Shown here in pieces: positions 29,583 through 39,592 of a DNA stretch of 64,000 nucleotides. Position 1 is the stretch's first letter. Each line of letters starts with the position of its first letter. The translations under genes and the position numbers were made by a program. The notes below the pieces were generated by a model, which ran no database searches, was not told the DNA's origin, and saw only the letters and a list, made by a program, of their open reading frames with translations. The stretch comes from a bacterium (lineage in GTDB: Bacteria; Bacillota; Bacilli; Lactobacillales; Streptococcaceae). The stretch lies in assembly GCA_905221345.1 (NCBI GenBank), contig CAJNCW010000007.1, positions 1 to 64,000 of the forward strand. The letters are read 5' to 3'.

Positions 29583-30641
29583 ATGAAAAAAATTGTCTTT
29601 ACAGGTGGGGGGACGGTTGGACATGTCACCCTCAACCTTTTGTTAATGCCCAAGTTCATCGAAGACGGCTGGGAAGTCCACTATATCGGGGATAAGCATG
29701 GAATCGAACACCAAGAAATCCTCAAGTCAGGCTTGAATGTGACCTTCCACTCCATTGCGACTGGGAAGTTGCGTCGCTATTTCTCTTGGCAAAATATGCT
29801 GGACGTCTTCAAAGTTGGTTGGGGAATTGTCCAATCCCTCTTTATCATGTTACGACTGCGTCCACAGGCTCTTTTTTCTAAGGGAGGATTTGTCTCTGTA
29901 CCGCCGGTTATCGCAGCGCGTGTGTCAGGAGTGCCTGTCTTTATTCACGAATCGGACCTGTCCATGGGCTTGGCCAATAAAATTGCCTATAAATTTGCGA
30001 CCAAGATGTATTCAACCTTTGAGCAGGCTGCTGGTCTCGTAAAGGTCGAGCATGTGGGGGCTGTGACCAAGGTTTCAGACCAAAAAATTCCTGAACCAGA
30101 TGAATTGGTGGATATTCAAACCCACTTTAATCCTAAATTGCCTACAGTATTGTTTGTCGGTGGATCTGCAGGAGCTCGTGTCTTTAACCAATTGGTGACA
30201 AAACATAAGCAAGAACTGACAGAGCGCTACAATATTATCAATCTCACTGGAGATTCTAGCCTCAACGAGTTGAGTCAAAATCTCTTTCGTGTTGACTATG
30301 TGACGGACCTCTATCAACCCTTGATGGAGCTGGCAGATGTGGTGGTGACGCGTGGTGGTGCCAATACGATTTTCGAGCTCTTGGCCATGGCGAAACTCCA
30401 TCTCATCGTACCATTGGGTCGTGAAGCAAGTCGAGGAGACCAGATTGAAAATGCAGCCTACTTTGTTAAGAAAGGCTATGCAGAAGAGCTTCAAGAAAGT
30501 GACTTGACCTTGGAAAGCTTGGAAGAGAAACTCAGCCACCTGCTTAGTCACAAGGACCAATACCAAGCTAGCATGAAAGCTTCGACTGAATTGAAATCTC
30601 TTGCAGATTTTTACGATCTACTAAGAAAAGACCTATCATAA
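29583..30641 (+). CDS. murG: MurG: lipid II-forming GlcNAc transferase
   Basis: A 352-residue GT28 glycosyltransferase that adds GlcNAc to lipid I on the inner face of the membrane. It has [14 protein letters not shown] near the start, [27 protein letters not shown], and the donor site [24 protein letters not shown] in parts. AAAGGA lies before the ATG. It is in the murD-murG-divIB wall-division cluster. Confidence 0.96.
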   Translation: MKKIVFTGGGTVGHVTLNLLLMPKFIEDGWEVHYIGDKHGIEHQEILKSGLNVTFHSIATGKLRRYFSWQNMLDVFKVGWGIVQSLFIMLRLRPQALFSKGGFVSVPPVIAARVSGVPVFIHESDLSMGLANKIAYKFATKMYSTFEQAAGLVKVEHVGAVTKVSDQKIPEPDELVDIQTHFNPKLPTVLFVGGSAGARVFNQLVTKHKQELTERYNIINLTGDSSLNELSQNLFRVDYVTDLYQPLMELADVVVTRGGANTIFELLAMAKLHLIVPLGREASRGDQIENAAYFVKKGYAEELQESDLTLESLEEKLSHLLSHKDQYQASMKASTELKSLADFYDLLRKDLS

Positions 30642-30650
30642 GGAATATCA

Positions 30651-31769
30651 ATGTCAAAGGATAAGAAAAAAGAATCAAACCCCAAGAAAGAATTGTCTGA
30701 ATGGCAGAAACGAAACCAGGAATACCTGAAGAAGAAGGCTGAGGAAGAAGCAGCCTTAGCTGAAGAGAAAGAAAAGGAAAAACAAGCTCGAATGGAGGAA
30801 AACTCTAAGATGTTAGAGGAAGCCAAGAAATCATCGAGTGAGTCAGACGAGGAAGCCGCAAGTCCGAGAAAGGAACCATCCGAAAAAGAAGAAAAATCTC
30901 AAAAGGATGATCCTAAAGTCAAAGAGGAAAAAGAGAAGAAGAAAAAAGAAAAGCAAGAGAAACCAGCCAAACCTAAAATTGCGCCTGTTCATATTTGGCG
31001 GGCAGTTAGTATCTTGGTGCCGAGTGTTCTGGTTCTCCTCCTTTCAATCTATCTCTTGACTCCTCTTTCGACTATCAAGCATATCGAGGTTAAGGGGAAT
31101 AGTAAGACCCAGGCGGATGACATTAAACAGGCTTCTGGAATTCAAGATAGCGACTATACCTTAGCCCTATTGTTGGATAAGGAAAAATACGCTGAGCGTA
31201 TCAAGTCTAACCATTGGATAGAGTCTGCGAAGATTGACTATCAATTTCCGATTAACTTTACGATTGAGGTTAAGGAATTTGCTATTGTCGGGTATTATGT
31301 ATCTGGCGAAGACCACTACCCGATTCTTTCTAGTGGAACTGTTGAGTCAAGTCCTGTTAGTCTAGTGAGTTTACCAGAGACCTACCTTTCTGTGATGTTT
31401 AATGATGAAGGGCAAATCAAATCCTTGGTTAGTGGTTTATCTAGTATTAGTGAAGAAATCAAGAATTCTATCCAGAAAATTGAACTGGCTCCAAGTAAGG
31501 CGACTGCTGATCTTCTTAAAATCACCATGGTTGATACAGATGAAATTCTGGTTCCCTTGTCAGAGTTGAGCAAGAAATTACCATACTACAGCAAAATCAA
31601 GCCTCAATTGTCAGAACCAAGCTTCATCGATATGGAGGCAGGAATCTATAGTACTAGCTTAGCTGATAAACGTTTAGAAGAAGCAGAGGAAAAAGCTAAA
31701 CAAGAAGCTAAAGAAGCAGAGAAGAAAAAACAGGAAGAAAAAAAAGCTGAAGAAAAGAAACAAGAATAA
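30651..31769 (+). CDS. divIB: Cell division protein DivIB/FtsQ
   Basis: A 372-residue bitopic protein. The first 110 residues are a highly charged, Lys/Glu-rich cytoplasmic tail, probably coiled or disordered. A membrane segment follows (SILVPSVLVLLLSIYLL) and then the external POTRA domain (TIKHIEVKGNSKTQADDIKQ) and beta domain. The tail of the protein is again Lys/Glu-rich. It works with FtsL and DivIC at the septum. AAGGA precedes the ATG. Confidence 0.92.
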   Translation: MSKDKKKESNPKKELSEWQKRNQEYLKKKAEEEAALAEEKEKEKQARMEENSKMLEEAKKSSSESDEEAASPRKEPSEKEEKSQKDDPKVKEEKEKKKKEKQEKPAKPKIAPVHIWRAVSILVPSVLVLLLSIYLLTPLSTIKHIEVKGNSKTQADDIKQASGIQDSDYTLALLLDKEKYAERIKSNHWIESAKIDYQFPINFTIEVKEFAIVGYYVSGEDHYPILSSGTVESSPVSLVSLPETYLSVMFNDEGQIKSLVSGLSSISEEIKNSIQKIELAPSKATADLLKITMVDTDEILVPLSELSKKLPYYSKIKPQLSEPSFIDMEAGIYSTSLADKRLEEAEEKAKQEAKEAEKKKQEEKKAEEKKQE

Positions 31770-31786
31770 GAATCTTCAGTTTTTAC

Positions 31787-31815
31787 TTGACAAGTATCGT
31801 TATAAATAATAGAAT
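31787..31815 (+). promoter_or_regulatory. pyrFE promoter
   Basis: TTGACA (31787-31792), a 17-base spacer and TAGAAT (31810-31815). Confidence 0.8.
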
Positions 31816-31829
31816 AGTAGAAAACTTTT

Positions 31830-31923
31830 AAAGCAGTCCAGAGAGGCAGCTAAGGTTAGACAGTGAAAGGGTAGAGACTACCCGTTTTTCGTGGAACCTA
31901 GCTGCTAGCAGGTTCCTTTTTTT
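31830..31923 (+). promoter_or_regulatory. PyrR-dependent attenuator of pyrFE
   Basis: The leader holds CAGTCCAGAGAGGCAGC, the conserved PyrR binding loop. The stretch GCAGCTAAGGTT (31846-31857) can pair with AACCTAGCTGC (31895-31905) as antiterminator. The alternative terminator is GGAACCT with AGGTTCC and seven T (31893-31923). When UMP is high, PyrR binds the loop, breaks the antiterminator and stops transcription before pyrF. Confidence 0.88.
31893..31923 (+). terminator. Attenuator terminator before pyrF
   Basis: GGAACCT (31893-31899) pairs with AGGTTCC (31909-31915) around AGCTGCTAGC, followed by a T run. It is the off-state of the PyrR leader. Confidence 0.87.
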
Positions 31924-31959
31924 GAGCAATGGACTGTTAGCAAAGAATAGGAGAAAAGA

Positions 31960-32661
31960 ATGCGTGAGAGTCGCCCGGTCATTGCTCTGGATTTTCCAAG
32001 TTTCGAGGAAGCCAAAGAATTTTTAGCCCTTTTTCCAGCAGAGGAAAAACTCTATGTCAAAGTTGGAATGGAGATCTACTATGCAGTAGGTCCTGAGGTT
32101 GTGCGTTATTTAAAATCATTGGGGCACAGTGTTTTTTTGGACCTCAAGCTACATGATATTCCAAATACGGTTAAATCAACCATGAAAATCTTGTCAAGTC
32201 TGGGTGTCGATATGACCAATGTTCAGGCTGCAGGTGGGCTTGAAATGATGCAGGCCGCGCGTGAAGGCCTTGGTGATCAAGGGATTCTTATCGCGGTGAC
32301 CCAATTGACCTCAACATCCGAAGAGCAGATGCAAGACTGTCAAAATATCCAAACTAGTCTGCAGGAATCAGTGATTCACTATGCTAAGAAAACAGCTGAA
32401 GCTGGATTGGATGGAGTGGTTTGCTCAGCCCAAGAAGCCCAACTCATCAAGGAAGCTACAAACGAAGATTTTATCTGCTTGACACCAGGTATTCGACCAG
32501 CAGGTGCTGAAGCAGGGGATCAAAAACGAGTGGTAACCCCTGGTCAAGCCTATCAAATCGGTAGTGACTACATTGTAATAGGCCGTCCTATCACACAGGC
32601 AGCAGACCCTGTAGCAGCCTACCATGCTATCAAGGAAGAATGGACACGCGATTGGGTCTAA
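31960..32661 (+). CDS. pyrF: Orotidine 5'-phosphate decarboxylase
   Basis: A 233-residue TIM-barrel enzyme that makes UMP from OMP. The catalytic array is in [11 protein letters not shown] (Lys and Asp). The phosphate-binding end has LTPGIRPAG and [14 protein letters not shown] is present before the ATG. Transcription depends on the PyrR attenuator. Confidence 0.96.
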   Translation: MRESRPVIALDFPSFEEAKEFLALFPAEEKLYVKVGMEIYYAVGPEVVRYLKSLGHSVFLDLKLHDIPNTVKSTMKILSSLGVDMTNVQAAGGLEMMQAAREGLGDQGILIAVTQLTSTSEEQMQDCQNIQTSLQESVIHYAKKTAEAGLDGVVCSAQEAQLIKEATNEDFICLTPGIRPAGAEAGDQKRVVTPGQAYQIGSDYIVIGRPITQAADPVAAYHAIKEEWTRDWV

Positions 32662-32703
32662 AGCGTATTTGATTATAGATTTAAGGATAAGAAGGAGTAT
32701 ACC

Positions 32704-33336
32704 ATGACACTTGCTAGAGACATTGCTAGCCATCTATTGAAAATTCAAGCGGTTTATCTCAAACCAGAAGAACCTTTCACTTGGGCATCTGGGATCAAGT
32801 CACCGATCTATACGGATAATCGTGTGACCCTAGCTTACCCGGAAACTAGAACTTTGATTGAAAATGGTTTTGTGGATGCTATCAAAGCAGCTTTCCCAGA
32901 GGTAGAAGTCATCGCTGGTACAGCGACAGCAGGGATTCCTCACGGAGCTATCATCGCGGACAAGATGAACCTACCATTTGCCTACATTCGTAGCAAACCA
33001 AAAGACCATGGGGCCGGAAACCAAATCGAAGGCCGTGTAGCCCAGGGGCAAAAAATGGTAATTGTAGAAGACCTGATTTCAACTGGTGGTTCAGTTCTCG
33101 AAGCGGTAGCAGCTGCCAAGCGTGAAGGAGCAGATGTTCTCGGTGTAGTGGCCATTTTTAGCTATCAACTAGCAAAAGCAGATAAGAACTTTGCAAAAGC
33201 AGGTGTGAAACTGGTGACTCTCTCAAACTACAGTGAGCTCATCCACCTAGCTCAGGAAGAAGGCTACATCACACCAGAGGGATTGGATCTCTTAAAACGC
33301 TTCAAAGAAGACCAAGAAAATTGGCAAAATGCCTAA
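32704..33336 (+). CDS. pyrE: Orotate phosphoribosyltransferase
   Basis: A 210-residue type I phosphoribosyltransferase that makes OMP from orotate and PRPP. The PRPP loop is [13 protein letters not shown]. The [15 protein letters not shown] and [11 protein letters not shown] stretches are family-typical. AAGGAG precedes the ATG. It is 42 bases after pyrF, and the two carry out the last two steps of UMP synthesis. Confidence 0.96.
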   Translation: MTLARDIASHLLKIQAVYLKPEEPFTWASGIKSPIYTDNRVTLAYPETRTLIENGFVDAIKAAFPEVEVIAGTATAGIPHGAIIADKMNLPFAYIRSKPKDHGAGNQIEGRVAQGQKMVIVEDLISTGGSVLEAVAAAKREGADVLGVVAIFSYQLAKADKNFAKAGVKLVTLSNYSELIHLAQEEGYITPEGLDLLKRFKEDQENWQNA

Positions 33337-33344
33337 AACATAGA

Positions 33345-33380
33345 AAATCAGGTAGTCACTAGGATTACCTGATTTCTTTT
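33345..33380. terminator. Terminator after pyrE
   Basis: AAATCAGGTA pairs with TACCTGATTT, followed by CTTTTTATTTT. It separates pyrE from the convergent ABC operon. Confidence 0.85.
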
Positions 33381-33395
33381 TATTTTCGGAAAGTA

Positions 33396-34262
33396 TTAGT
33401 CAACTTTTCCACCTTCAACCACTAGATCATCTGCCTTAGCAGCATCACCGTAAGTTGGGTGAAGTGTTTTTTCATAGGCCTTGTGGAAGAAGTTTTCCTT
33501 GCCTAATTTTTCAATGTCTTTATTGATGAAGTCGAGTAATTCTTGGTTTCCTTTTTGAACTGCTGGCGCAATGGTATCTGGGTCACCGAGAGAAGTAATT
33601 CCTACTTCAAATCCTTTATTTTCGAGAGCCCAAGCTAGAACTTCCGTATTGTCAGTAGAGAAGGCATCTCCGCGTCCGTCAAGAAGGGCTTGGTAGGCAT
33701 CGCTATATTGGTCATATTTTTGGAGTTTTACTTCTGGGTGATTTTTCTCAAAATAAGTTTCAGCAGTCGTTCCCTTTGTAACAATCAAGGTTTTGCCTTC
33801 TAATTCTTTGACGTCTTTGATGACTTTATCTTTTGGTGACACAACACCGAGTGATACTTTCATGTAAGGAAGGGCAAAATCAACTTGTTTCTTACGTTCA
33901 TCAGTTACTGTAAAGTTAGCAAGAGTAATATCCACCTTGTTTGAAATCAAGTATTCCGCACGGTTGGCAGCATCGACTGAAACGTATTTAACCTTTACAC
34001 CAAGGTCTTGAGCTAATTGGTTACCCAATTCGATATCGTAGCCTTGGTAAGAACCGTCGTTGTCAACATAACCAAATGGTTTTTTGTCTCCAAATACGGC
34101 GATTCGAAGTTCACCGCTTTTTTTGATTTCGTCGATAGTGCGGGCCTTGGCAGTTGCTTTTCCTGATGAAGCATCAGAGCTTCCACCTGAGCTACAAGCT
34201 GTGACAAAGATAAGCGCAAATGCTAGAGCAAAAACAGTTAGAATTGGTTTGAGTAGTTTCAT
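33396..34262 (-). CDS. Polar amino-acid ABC transporter, binding lipoprotein
   Basis: A 288-residue family 3 solute-binding protein. The lipoprotein signal ends ALIFVTACSSGGSS. The body shows GELRIAVFGDKKPFGYVDND and YQGYDIELGNQLAQDLG, typical of glutamine, glutamate or cystine binders. It is the last gene of a four-gene operon, 11 bases after the ATPase. The exact amino acid cannot be read from sequence alone. Confidence 0.9.
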   Translation of the reverse strand: MKLLKPILTVFALAFALIFVTACSSGGSSDASSGKATAKARTIDEIKKSGELRIAVFGDKKPFGYVDNDGSYQGYDIELGNQLAQDLGVKVKYVSVDAANRAEYLISNKVDITLANFTVTDERKKQVDFALPYMKVSLGVVSPKDKVIKDVKELEGKTLIVTKGTTAETYFEKNHPEVKLQKYDQYSDAYQALLDGRGDAFSTDNTEVLAWALENKGFEVGITSLGDPDTIAPAVQKGNQELLDFINKDIEKLGKENFFHKAYEKTLHPTYGDAAKADDLVVEGGKVD

Positions 34263-34273
34263 AAAAATCTCCT

Positions 34274-35032
34274 TTATAGATATGAGCCGAACTGGCTAAA
34301 GTCAAAAACGTTTAAAAATTCCTGTGCTCGTTTGGTTTGTGGATTGGTGAAGAATTCCTGAGCCGTTCCTTCTTCAGCAATTTTCCCTTGGTCAAGGAAG
34401 ATAATGCGGTCCGCAATGGCTTGGGCAAACTGCATTTCGTGGGTTACCAGAATCATGGTACGCCCTTCTTGAGCCAAGTCATTGATAAGTTCCAGAACCT
34501 CACGCACCATTTCTGGGTCCAGTGACGCCGTTACTTCATCAAAGAGGATAATTTCTGGATGCATGAGAAGGGCACGGACAATTGCCACTCGTTGCTTTTG
34601 TCCACCAGATAATTGTCGAGCAAAGCTGTCTTTTTTATCAAGTAGTCCGACGCGTTCCAGTAATTGCAGTGCTTCTTCAGTCACCTCTTTCTTATCTCGA
34701 CCTTGTGCCTTGATAGGACCTAAGATAAGGTTCTGCAGAACGTCCAGATGGGGAAAGAGTTCATAACTTTGAAAGACCATGCCAATCTTTTGACGAACCA
34801 AGTGAAAGTTTTTCTGGTTTCCAATAATGGATTGACCATCCAGAAGAATATCTCCACCCTGAATGGTTTCTAAGCCATTGAGACAGCGAAGTAGGGTACT
34901 TTTCCCGCAACCAGATGGTCCTAGAATGACGACAACTTCCCCCTTTTTGATATCCATGGAAAGTTCTTGGAGGATGGGATTATCTCCGAAGGATTTTTTT
35001 AGGTCCTTGATTTCTAAAATAGTATCAGACAT
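34274..35032 (-). CDS. Polar amino-acid ABC transporter ATPase
   Basis: A 252-residue ATPase of the GlnQ/HisP group. Walker A GPSGCGKST, signature LSGGQKQRVAIVRAL, Walker B IILFDEVTASLDPE and H-loop VTHEMQFA. The D-loop region carries V where proline is usual (DEVTASLD), as in other amino-acid ATPases of this group. It begins directly at the stop of the permease gene. Confidence 0.93.
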   Translation of the reverse strand: MSDTILEIKDLKKSFGDNPILQELSMDIKKGEVVVILGPSGCGKSTLLRCLNGLETIQGGDILLDGQSIIGNQKNFHLVRQKIGMVFQSYELFPHLDVLQNLILGPIKAQGRDKKEVTEEALQLLERVGLLDKKDSFARQLSGGQKQRVAIVRALLMHPEIILFDEVTASLDPEMVREVLELINDLAQEGRTMILVTHEMQFAQAIADRIIFLDQGKIAEEGTAQEFFTNPQTKRAQEFLNVFDFSQFGSYL

Positions 35033-35710
35033 TTAGTTCCTCCAATGATTTTCTAAGTGAGTGGATAGTTTGGAAATAGGAAAACAGACTGCGAAATACA
35101 GGACTAGGATGGTTCCATAAATCCAAAAGGAAGCGGTTGGGATGGTCAAGCGATTGCTGTCAATGATTTGTTGACCAACCTTGGTAACTTCCACAACCCC
35201 AATCAAGACAACCAAGGAAGTCGTTTTAATCATCCGAGTGACAAGATTGATTGCTTGTGGCAGCAGTCTTCTCAAGACCTGAGGGATGATGATGTGGTAG
35301 TAAAGTTGGAAGGTCGTCAACCCCAGCGCCTGTCCGCTTTCAAACTGATGTTTAGGGAGGGAAGTGATGGCTCCACGGACCAAGTCTCCCATTTCAGCTG
35401 TACCCCAGAGAGTAAAAACGATAATGGCCGAGGTCTCGCCTGAGATGTTGATATTAAAGTTTCGAGCCAAGCCGAAATATACGATGAAAAGTAGTACCAG
35501 CTGGGGCATGATACGGATAAATTCCAGATAAAAGCGTGTTAAAAAACGAATAACTCTAGAATGGGTGGTCATGATGATTCCCATGACTATTCCGAAAATC
35601 ATTGATAGAAGGACGGAGAGAATGGAAATTCCAATCGTGACACCCAATCCTTGTAGAATTCGCAGGAGATTATTTCCCTGAAAGAGTACTTGCATTCCCG
35701 AATCCTGCAT
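35033..35710 (-). CDS. Polar amino-acid ABC permease
   Basis: A 225-residue HisM/GlnP-type permease with about five membrane segments and the ATPase-docking loop ESGQALGLTTFQLYYHIIIP. GGAGG stands eight bases before the ATG at 35710, inside the end of the first permease gene, which overlaps by 41 bases. The two permeases form a heterodimer. Confidence 0.91.
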   Translation of the reverse strand: MQDSGMQVLFQGNNLLRILQGLGVTIGISILSVLLSMIFGIVMGIIMTTHSRVIRFLTRFYLEFIRIMPQLVLLFIVYFGLARNFNINISGETSAIIVFTLWGTAEMGDLVRGAITSLPKHQFESGQALGLTTFQLYYHIIIPQVLRRLLPQAINLVTRMIKTTSLVVLIGVVEVTKVGQQIIDSNRLTIPTASFWIYGTILVLYFAVCFPISKLSTHLENHWRN

Positions 35711-36350
35711 GACGGAGCCTCCTTTCTATCCAGCTAAAGACTAGCGAGATGGGTAACAGCATGATTAGATAAGCAACTACCAACATGGCCAGTGCAATGT
35801 CTGTCTCATAATAGAGTCCAATCAAGTCCTTGGCGACGTACATGAGATCGGCTAAGGCTACCGCAGAGAAAACTGAGGTTTCTTTGATGAGAAAAATGAC
35901 ATTGGCACTAAAGGACGGTAGGGCTACCGCAGTCGCTTGCGGAAGAACCACATAGCGAAAGACCTGTATAGGCGTTAGACCAATGGCTAGACCAATCTCG
36001 TGCTGGGTTTGACTAACTGCTTCCAGTCCGCTTCTGAAAGATTCAGCCATGTAGGAGCCACCTAAAAAGATGAGTCCGACTGTGGCACAGACTTCTGAAG
36101 AAAGAACAATCCCTATTCGGGGAAGCCCGAAGTAGAGGAAGAAGAGCTGAATCAAAAGGGGCGTGTTTCGTGACAATTCTATATAAGCTGTTGCTAGCTG
36201 TGAAAAGATAGGAACGCGATAATGCCGAATGACACTAACGATTAGACCAACAAGAAAAGAACCCAGAATTCCCCAAACTGCGATATGTAAGGTCAGAAAG
36301 AATGCCTTTTGATATAGTGGTAGATATTGTTCAACAATGGACCAATCCAA
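35670..36350 (-). CDS. Polar amino-acid ABC permease, TTG start
   Basis: A 226-residue permease of the same family, with the docking loop QHEIGLAIGLTPIQVFRYVVLP seen in part. The start is set at TTG 36350 (LDWSIVEQYLPL) because GGGAGG stands seven bases upstream. An ATG at 36365 is in frame, but the ribosome site would then lie inside the gene and only about ten bases of leader would remain. It is the first gene of the operon. Confidence 0.85.
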   Translation of the reverse strand: MDWSIVEQYLPLYQKAFFLTLHIAVWGILGSFLVGLIVSVIRHYRVPIFSQLATAYIELSRNTPLLIQLFFLYFGLPRIGIVLSSEVCATVGLIFLGGSYMAESFRSGLEAVSQTQHEIGLAIGLTPIQVFRYVVLPQATAVALPSFSANVIFLIKETSVFSAVALADLMYVAKDLIGLYYETDIALAMLVVAYLIMLLPISLVFSWIERRLRHAGFGNASTLSGK

Positions 36351-36382
36351 AAGAGAACCTCCCATCTAGGAATAATAAAGTT

Positions 36383-36391
36383 ATTGTAGCA
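36383..36391 (-). promoter_or_regulatory. Promoter of the amino-acid ABC operon
   Basis: On the minus strand TGC precedes TACAAT, an extended -10 about 33 bases before the TTG start. The -35 is weak. Confidence 0.5.
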
Positions 36392-36475
36392 CTAAAAAGC
36401 TTATTTGGATAATAAATATTTTTTATCGCAACGATAGAAAATATTTATGTGTAAAAGTGACAAAATACATTATAA

Positions 36476-36504
36476 TTGACAAATGTAGATTTTGGGAGTA
36501 TACT
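36476..36504 (+). promoter_or_regulatory. copY-cupA-copA promoter
   Basis: TTGACA (36476-36481), a 17-base spacer and TATACT (36499-36504). The -35 overlaps the first cop box. Confidence 0.87.
36478..36487. promoter_or_regulatory. cop box 1 (CopY operator)
   Basis: GACAAATGTA fits the CopY operator consensus KACANNYGTA. It covers the -35. Confidence 0.85.
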
Positions 36505-36517
36505 TAGAACTATAATT

Positions 36518-36527
36518 GACAAATGTA
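36518..36527. promoter_or_regulatory. cop box 2 (CopY operator)
   Basis: A second GACAAATGTA, exactly 40 bases after the first, inside a longer direct repeat (TATAATTGAC and following, 36471-36495 and 36511-36535). It lies just after the expected transcript start. Confidence 0.85.
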
Positions 36528-36545
36528 GATTTTGGAGGGATGCTG

Positions 36546-36941
36546 ATGCAGATTTCAGATGCAGAATGGCAGGTTATGAAGATTATTTGGATGCAGGGGG
36601 AACAGACCAGCACGGATTTGATTAGGGTTCTGGCAGAGCGGTTTGACTGGTCCAAGTCTACAGTTCAGACCCTTTTGGCTCGTCTGGTTGAGAAAGAGTG
36701 TTTGACTCGGAAAAAAGAGGGTAAGTCCTTTGTTTATTCAGCCCTTTTAACTCTGGATCAAAGCCGAAACTTGCTTGTCCAAGATATCAAGGACAAGGTT
36801 TGTTCTCGTAGGATAAAGCAGTTATTGGCTGATTTGATTGTCGAATGTGATTTTACTCAGGCTGATTTGGAAGACTTGGAAGCTGTGATTTCTAAGAAAA
36901 AAGCCAGCGCAGTTGCTGAAGTCAGATGTAATTGTATGTAA
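36546..36941 (+). CDS. copY: Copper-responsive repressor CopY
   Basis: A 131-residue BlaI/MecI/CopY winged-helix repressor. The DNA-binding half has AEWQVMKIIWMQGEQTSTDL and WSKSTVQTLLARLVEK. Copper releases it from the cop boxes, while zinc holds it on. The tail has only one Cys-x-Cys (RCNC at the end) where enterococcal CopY has two. I recall the same for pneumococcal CopY. ATG 36546 is preferred since GGAGGG lies six bases upstream. ATG 36540 would touch it. Confidence 0.9.
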   Translation: MQISDAEWQVMKIIWMQGEQTSTDLIRVLAERFDWSKSTVQTLLARLVEKECLTRKKEGKSFVYSALLTLDQSRNLLVQDIKDKVCSRRIKQLLADLIVECDFTQADLEDLEAVISKKKASAVAEVRCNCM

Positions 36942-36951
36942 AGGAGACGTC

Positions 36952-37323
36952 ATGTTAAATAGTATTGTAACCCTTATTTGTATTGCCCTTATCGCGTTTA
37001 TCTTGTTTTGGTTTTTCAAAAAGCCTGAAAAGTCTGGACAAAAGGCCCAGCAAAAAAAGGGATACCAAGAGATTCGAGTGGAAGTCATGGGGGGCTATAC
37101 GCCTGAGTTGATTATTCTCAAGAAATCAGTGCCAGCCCGCATTGTCTTTGACCGTAAGGATCCGTCACCCTGTCTGGATCAGATCGTCTTTCCAGATTTT
37201 GGAGTACATGCGGACCTGCCTATGGGTGAAGAGTATGTAGTGGAAATCACACCTGAGCAGGCTGGGGAGTTTGGCTTTGCATGTGGTATGAACATGATGC
37301 ACGGTAAGATGATTGTAGAGTAG
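36952..37323 (+). CDS. cupA: Membrane-anchored copper chaperone CupA
   Basis: A 123-residue protein with one N-terminal membrane segment (LNSIVTLICIALIAFILFWF) and a cupredoxin-like domain. The copper ligands are expected in FACGMNMMHGKM near the end and at the Cys in SPCLDQ. It binds Cu(I) and passes it to CopA. AAGGAG lies before the ATG. It starts 10 bases after the copY stop. Confidence 0.9.
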   Translation: MLNSIVTLICIALIAFILFWFFKKPEKSGQKAQQKKGYQEIRVEVMGGYTPELIILKKSVPARIVFDRKDPSPCLDQIVFPDFGVHADLPMGEEYVVEITPEQAGEFGFACGMNMMHGKMIVE

Positions 37324-37329
37324 GAGGAG

Positions 37330-39555
37330 ATGATGACAGAAATTGTGAAAGCAAGCCTAGAAAATGGCATTCAAAAAATCCGTATCCGAGCTGAAAAAGG
37401 CTATCATCCAGCCCATATTCAGCTTCAAAAAGGGATTCCGACTGAGATTACCTTTCATCGTGCCACCCCTTCAAACTGTTACAAGGAAATCCTTTTTGAA
37501 GAAGAAGGAATTCTAGAACCAATCGGCGTGGATGAAGAGAAGACAATCCGTTTTACACCCCAAGAGTTGGGGCAACATGAATTTTCATGTGGGATGAAGA
37601 TGCAAAAGGGAAGCTATACAGTCGTTGAGAAGACTCGAAAATCTTTGTCACTTTTGCAACGTTTTTGGATGACCAGTATCTTTACTCTGCCGCTGGTTAT
37701 TCTCATGATTGGAATGTTGGCAGGGACTATCAGTCACCCAGTCATGCATTGGGGAACCTTTCTAGCCACAACCCCTATCATGCTAGTGGCAGGTGGTCCT
37801 TATATCCAGAGCGCTTGGGCTAGCTTTAAAAAGCACAATGCAAACATGGATACCTTGGTAGCGCTGGGAACTCTAGTAGCCTATCTTTATAGTCTAGTAG
37901 CCCTCTTTACTGGCCTCCCTGTTTACTTTGAAAGTGCTGGATTTATCCTCTTCTTCGTTCTTTTGGGGGCGGTTTTTGAGGAGAAAATGCGAAAAAACAC
38001 TTCCCAAGCTGTGGAGAAATTACTGGATTTACAAGCTAAAACAGCAGAAGTCTTGCGAGATGATCGCTATGTTCAAGTTCCCTTGAATCAAGTCAAGGTA
38101 GGTGACTTGATTCGAGTACGTCCTGGTGAAAAGATTGCAGTTGATGGTGTTGTAGTCGAAGGTATGTCTAGTATTGACGAATCCATGGTGACAGGTGAGA
38201 GCCTGCCAGTGGACAAAACGGTTGGAGATACCGTTATTGGCTCAACGATTAATAACAGTGGAACTCTTGTCTTTACGGCGGAAAAAGTTGGTTCAGAGAC
38301 TGTCTTGGCTCAGATTGTAGACTTTGTGAAGAAAGCCCAGACCAGCCGAGCACCAATTCAAGACTTGACGGATAAAATTTCAGGAATCTTTGTCCCAGCA
38401 GTTGTCATTTTAGCGATTTTAACTTTTTGGATTTGGTTTGTCTTGCTTGAGGCTAGCTTTGTGACCTCTCTACTTTATGGGGTGGCAGTTCTGATCATTG
38501 CCTGTCCTTGTGCCCTAGGTCTTGCAACACCAACGGCTCTCATGGTGGGGACAGGACGGAGTGCCAAGATGGGAGTTCTTCTTAAAAATGGAACTGTCTT
38601 ACAGGAGATTCAGAAAATCAAAACTCTCGTCTTTGATAAGACAGGAACTTTGACGGAAGGAAAACCAGTGGTCACTGATATCATTGGCGACGAGACAGAA
38701 GTACTTGGCTTAGCTGCCTCTTTGGAAGAAGCCTCTCAACACCCACTGGCTCAAGCCATTGTCAAGCGAGCGAGTGAAGCAGGACTTGAGCTTCATACTG
38801 TAGAAAATTTCCAAGCCTTGCATGGAAAAGGTGTTTCAGGACAAATCAATGGGAAACAAGTTTTGCTTGGAAATGCTAAAATGCTAGATGGAATGGATAT
38901 TTCTAGTGCTTATCAAGAAAAACTAGAAGAACTGGAAAAAGAAGCTAAGACAGTTGTGTACTTGGCTGTTGACAATGAAATTAAAGGCTTACTTGCCTTG
39001 CAAGATATTCCCAAGGAAAATGCCAAGCTCGCCATCAGTCAGCTGAAAAAACGTGGTCTCCGAACAGTTATGCTGACAGGAGATAATGCAGGTGTCGCGC
39101 ATGCCATTGCAGATCAGATCGGCATTGAGGAGGTTATTGCTGGTGTCTTGCCAGAAGAAAAAGCGCATGAAATCCATCAACTGCAAGCGGCTGGTAAAGT
39201 AGCCTTTGTTGGTGATGGTATCAATGATGCGCCAGCCCTCAGTGTAGCGGATGTCGGGATTGCCATGGGCGCAGGAACTGATATTGCTATTGAGTCGGCA
39301 GGGATTGTTCTTACTCACAATGATTTGACTGGAGTTGTTCGTGCCTTTGATATGAGCAAGAAAACCTTCAATCGAATTCTTCTCAATCTTTTCTGGGCCT
39401 TTATCTACAATGTTATCGGAATTCCGATTGCAGCAGGAGTCTTTTCAGGGATTGGTCTGGTGCTCAATCCAGAACTGGCAGGTCTAGCTATGGCCTTTAG
39501 TTCTGTATCTGTTTTAACCAGTTCACTTATGCTAAACGTTACTAAAATAGACTAA
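37330..39555 (+). CDS. copA: Copper-exporting P1B-type ATPase
   Basis: A 741-residue P-type ATPase. In place of the usual CxxC metal-binding domain it starts with a cupredoxin-like domain (about 1-95, ending [12 protein letters not shown]) that resembles the soluble part of CupA. The membrane metal site CPC is in [15 protein letters not shown], the phosphorylated Asp in [12 protein letters not shown], the HP motif in [10 protein letters not shown], and the hinge in [18 protein letters not shown] precedes two adjacent ATGs. It exports Cu(I). Confidence 0.95.
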   Translation: MMTEIVKASLENGIQKIRIRAEKGYHPAHIQLQKGIPTEITFHRATPSNCYKEILFEEEGILEPIGVDEEKTIRFTPQELGQHEFSCGMKMQKGSYTVVEKTRKSLSLLQRFWMTSIFTLPLVILMIGMLAGTISHPVMHWGTFLATTPIMLVAGGPYIQSAWASFKKHNANMDTLVALGTLVAYLYSLVALFTGLPVYFESAGFILFFVLLGAVFEEKMRKNTSQAVEKLLDLQAKTAEVLRDDRYVQVPLNQVKVGDLIRVRPGEKIAVDGVVVEGMSSIDESMVTGESLPVDKTVGDTVIGSTINNSGTLVFTAEKVGSETVLAQIVDFVKKAQTSRAPIQDLTDKISGIFVPAVVILAILTFWIWFVLLEASFVTSLLYGVAVLIIACPCALGLATPTALMVGTGRSAKMGVLLKNGTVLQEIQKIKTLVFDKTGTLTEGKPVVTDIIGDETEVLGLAASLEEASQHPLAQAIVKRASEAGLELHTVENFQALHGKGVSGQINGKQVLLGNAKMLDGMDISSAYQEKLEELEKEAKTVVYLAVDNEIKGLLALQDIPKENAKLAISQLKKRGLRTVMLTGDNAGVAHAIADQIGIEEVIAGVLPEEKAHEIHQLQAAGKVAFVGDGINDAPALSVADVGIAMGAGTDIAIESAGIVLTHNDLTGVVRAFDMSKKTFNRILLNLFWAFIYNVIGIPIAAGVFSGIGLVLNPELAGLAMAFSSVSVLTSSLMLNVTKID

Positions 39556-39579
39556 AAGCGGTGCTTACCGCTTTTTTTA
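39554..39579 (+). terminator. Terminator after copA
   Basis: AAAAGCGGT pairs with ACCGCTTTT around GCTT, followed by T. Confidence 0.88.
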
Positions 39580-39592
39580 TTATAAAACAGTT

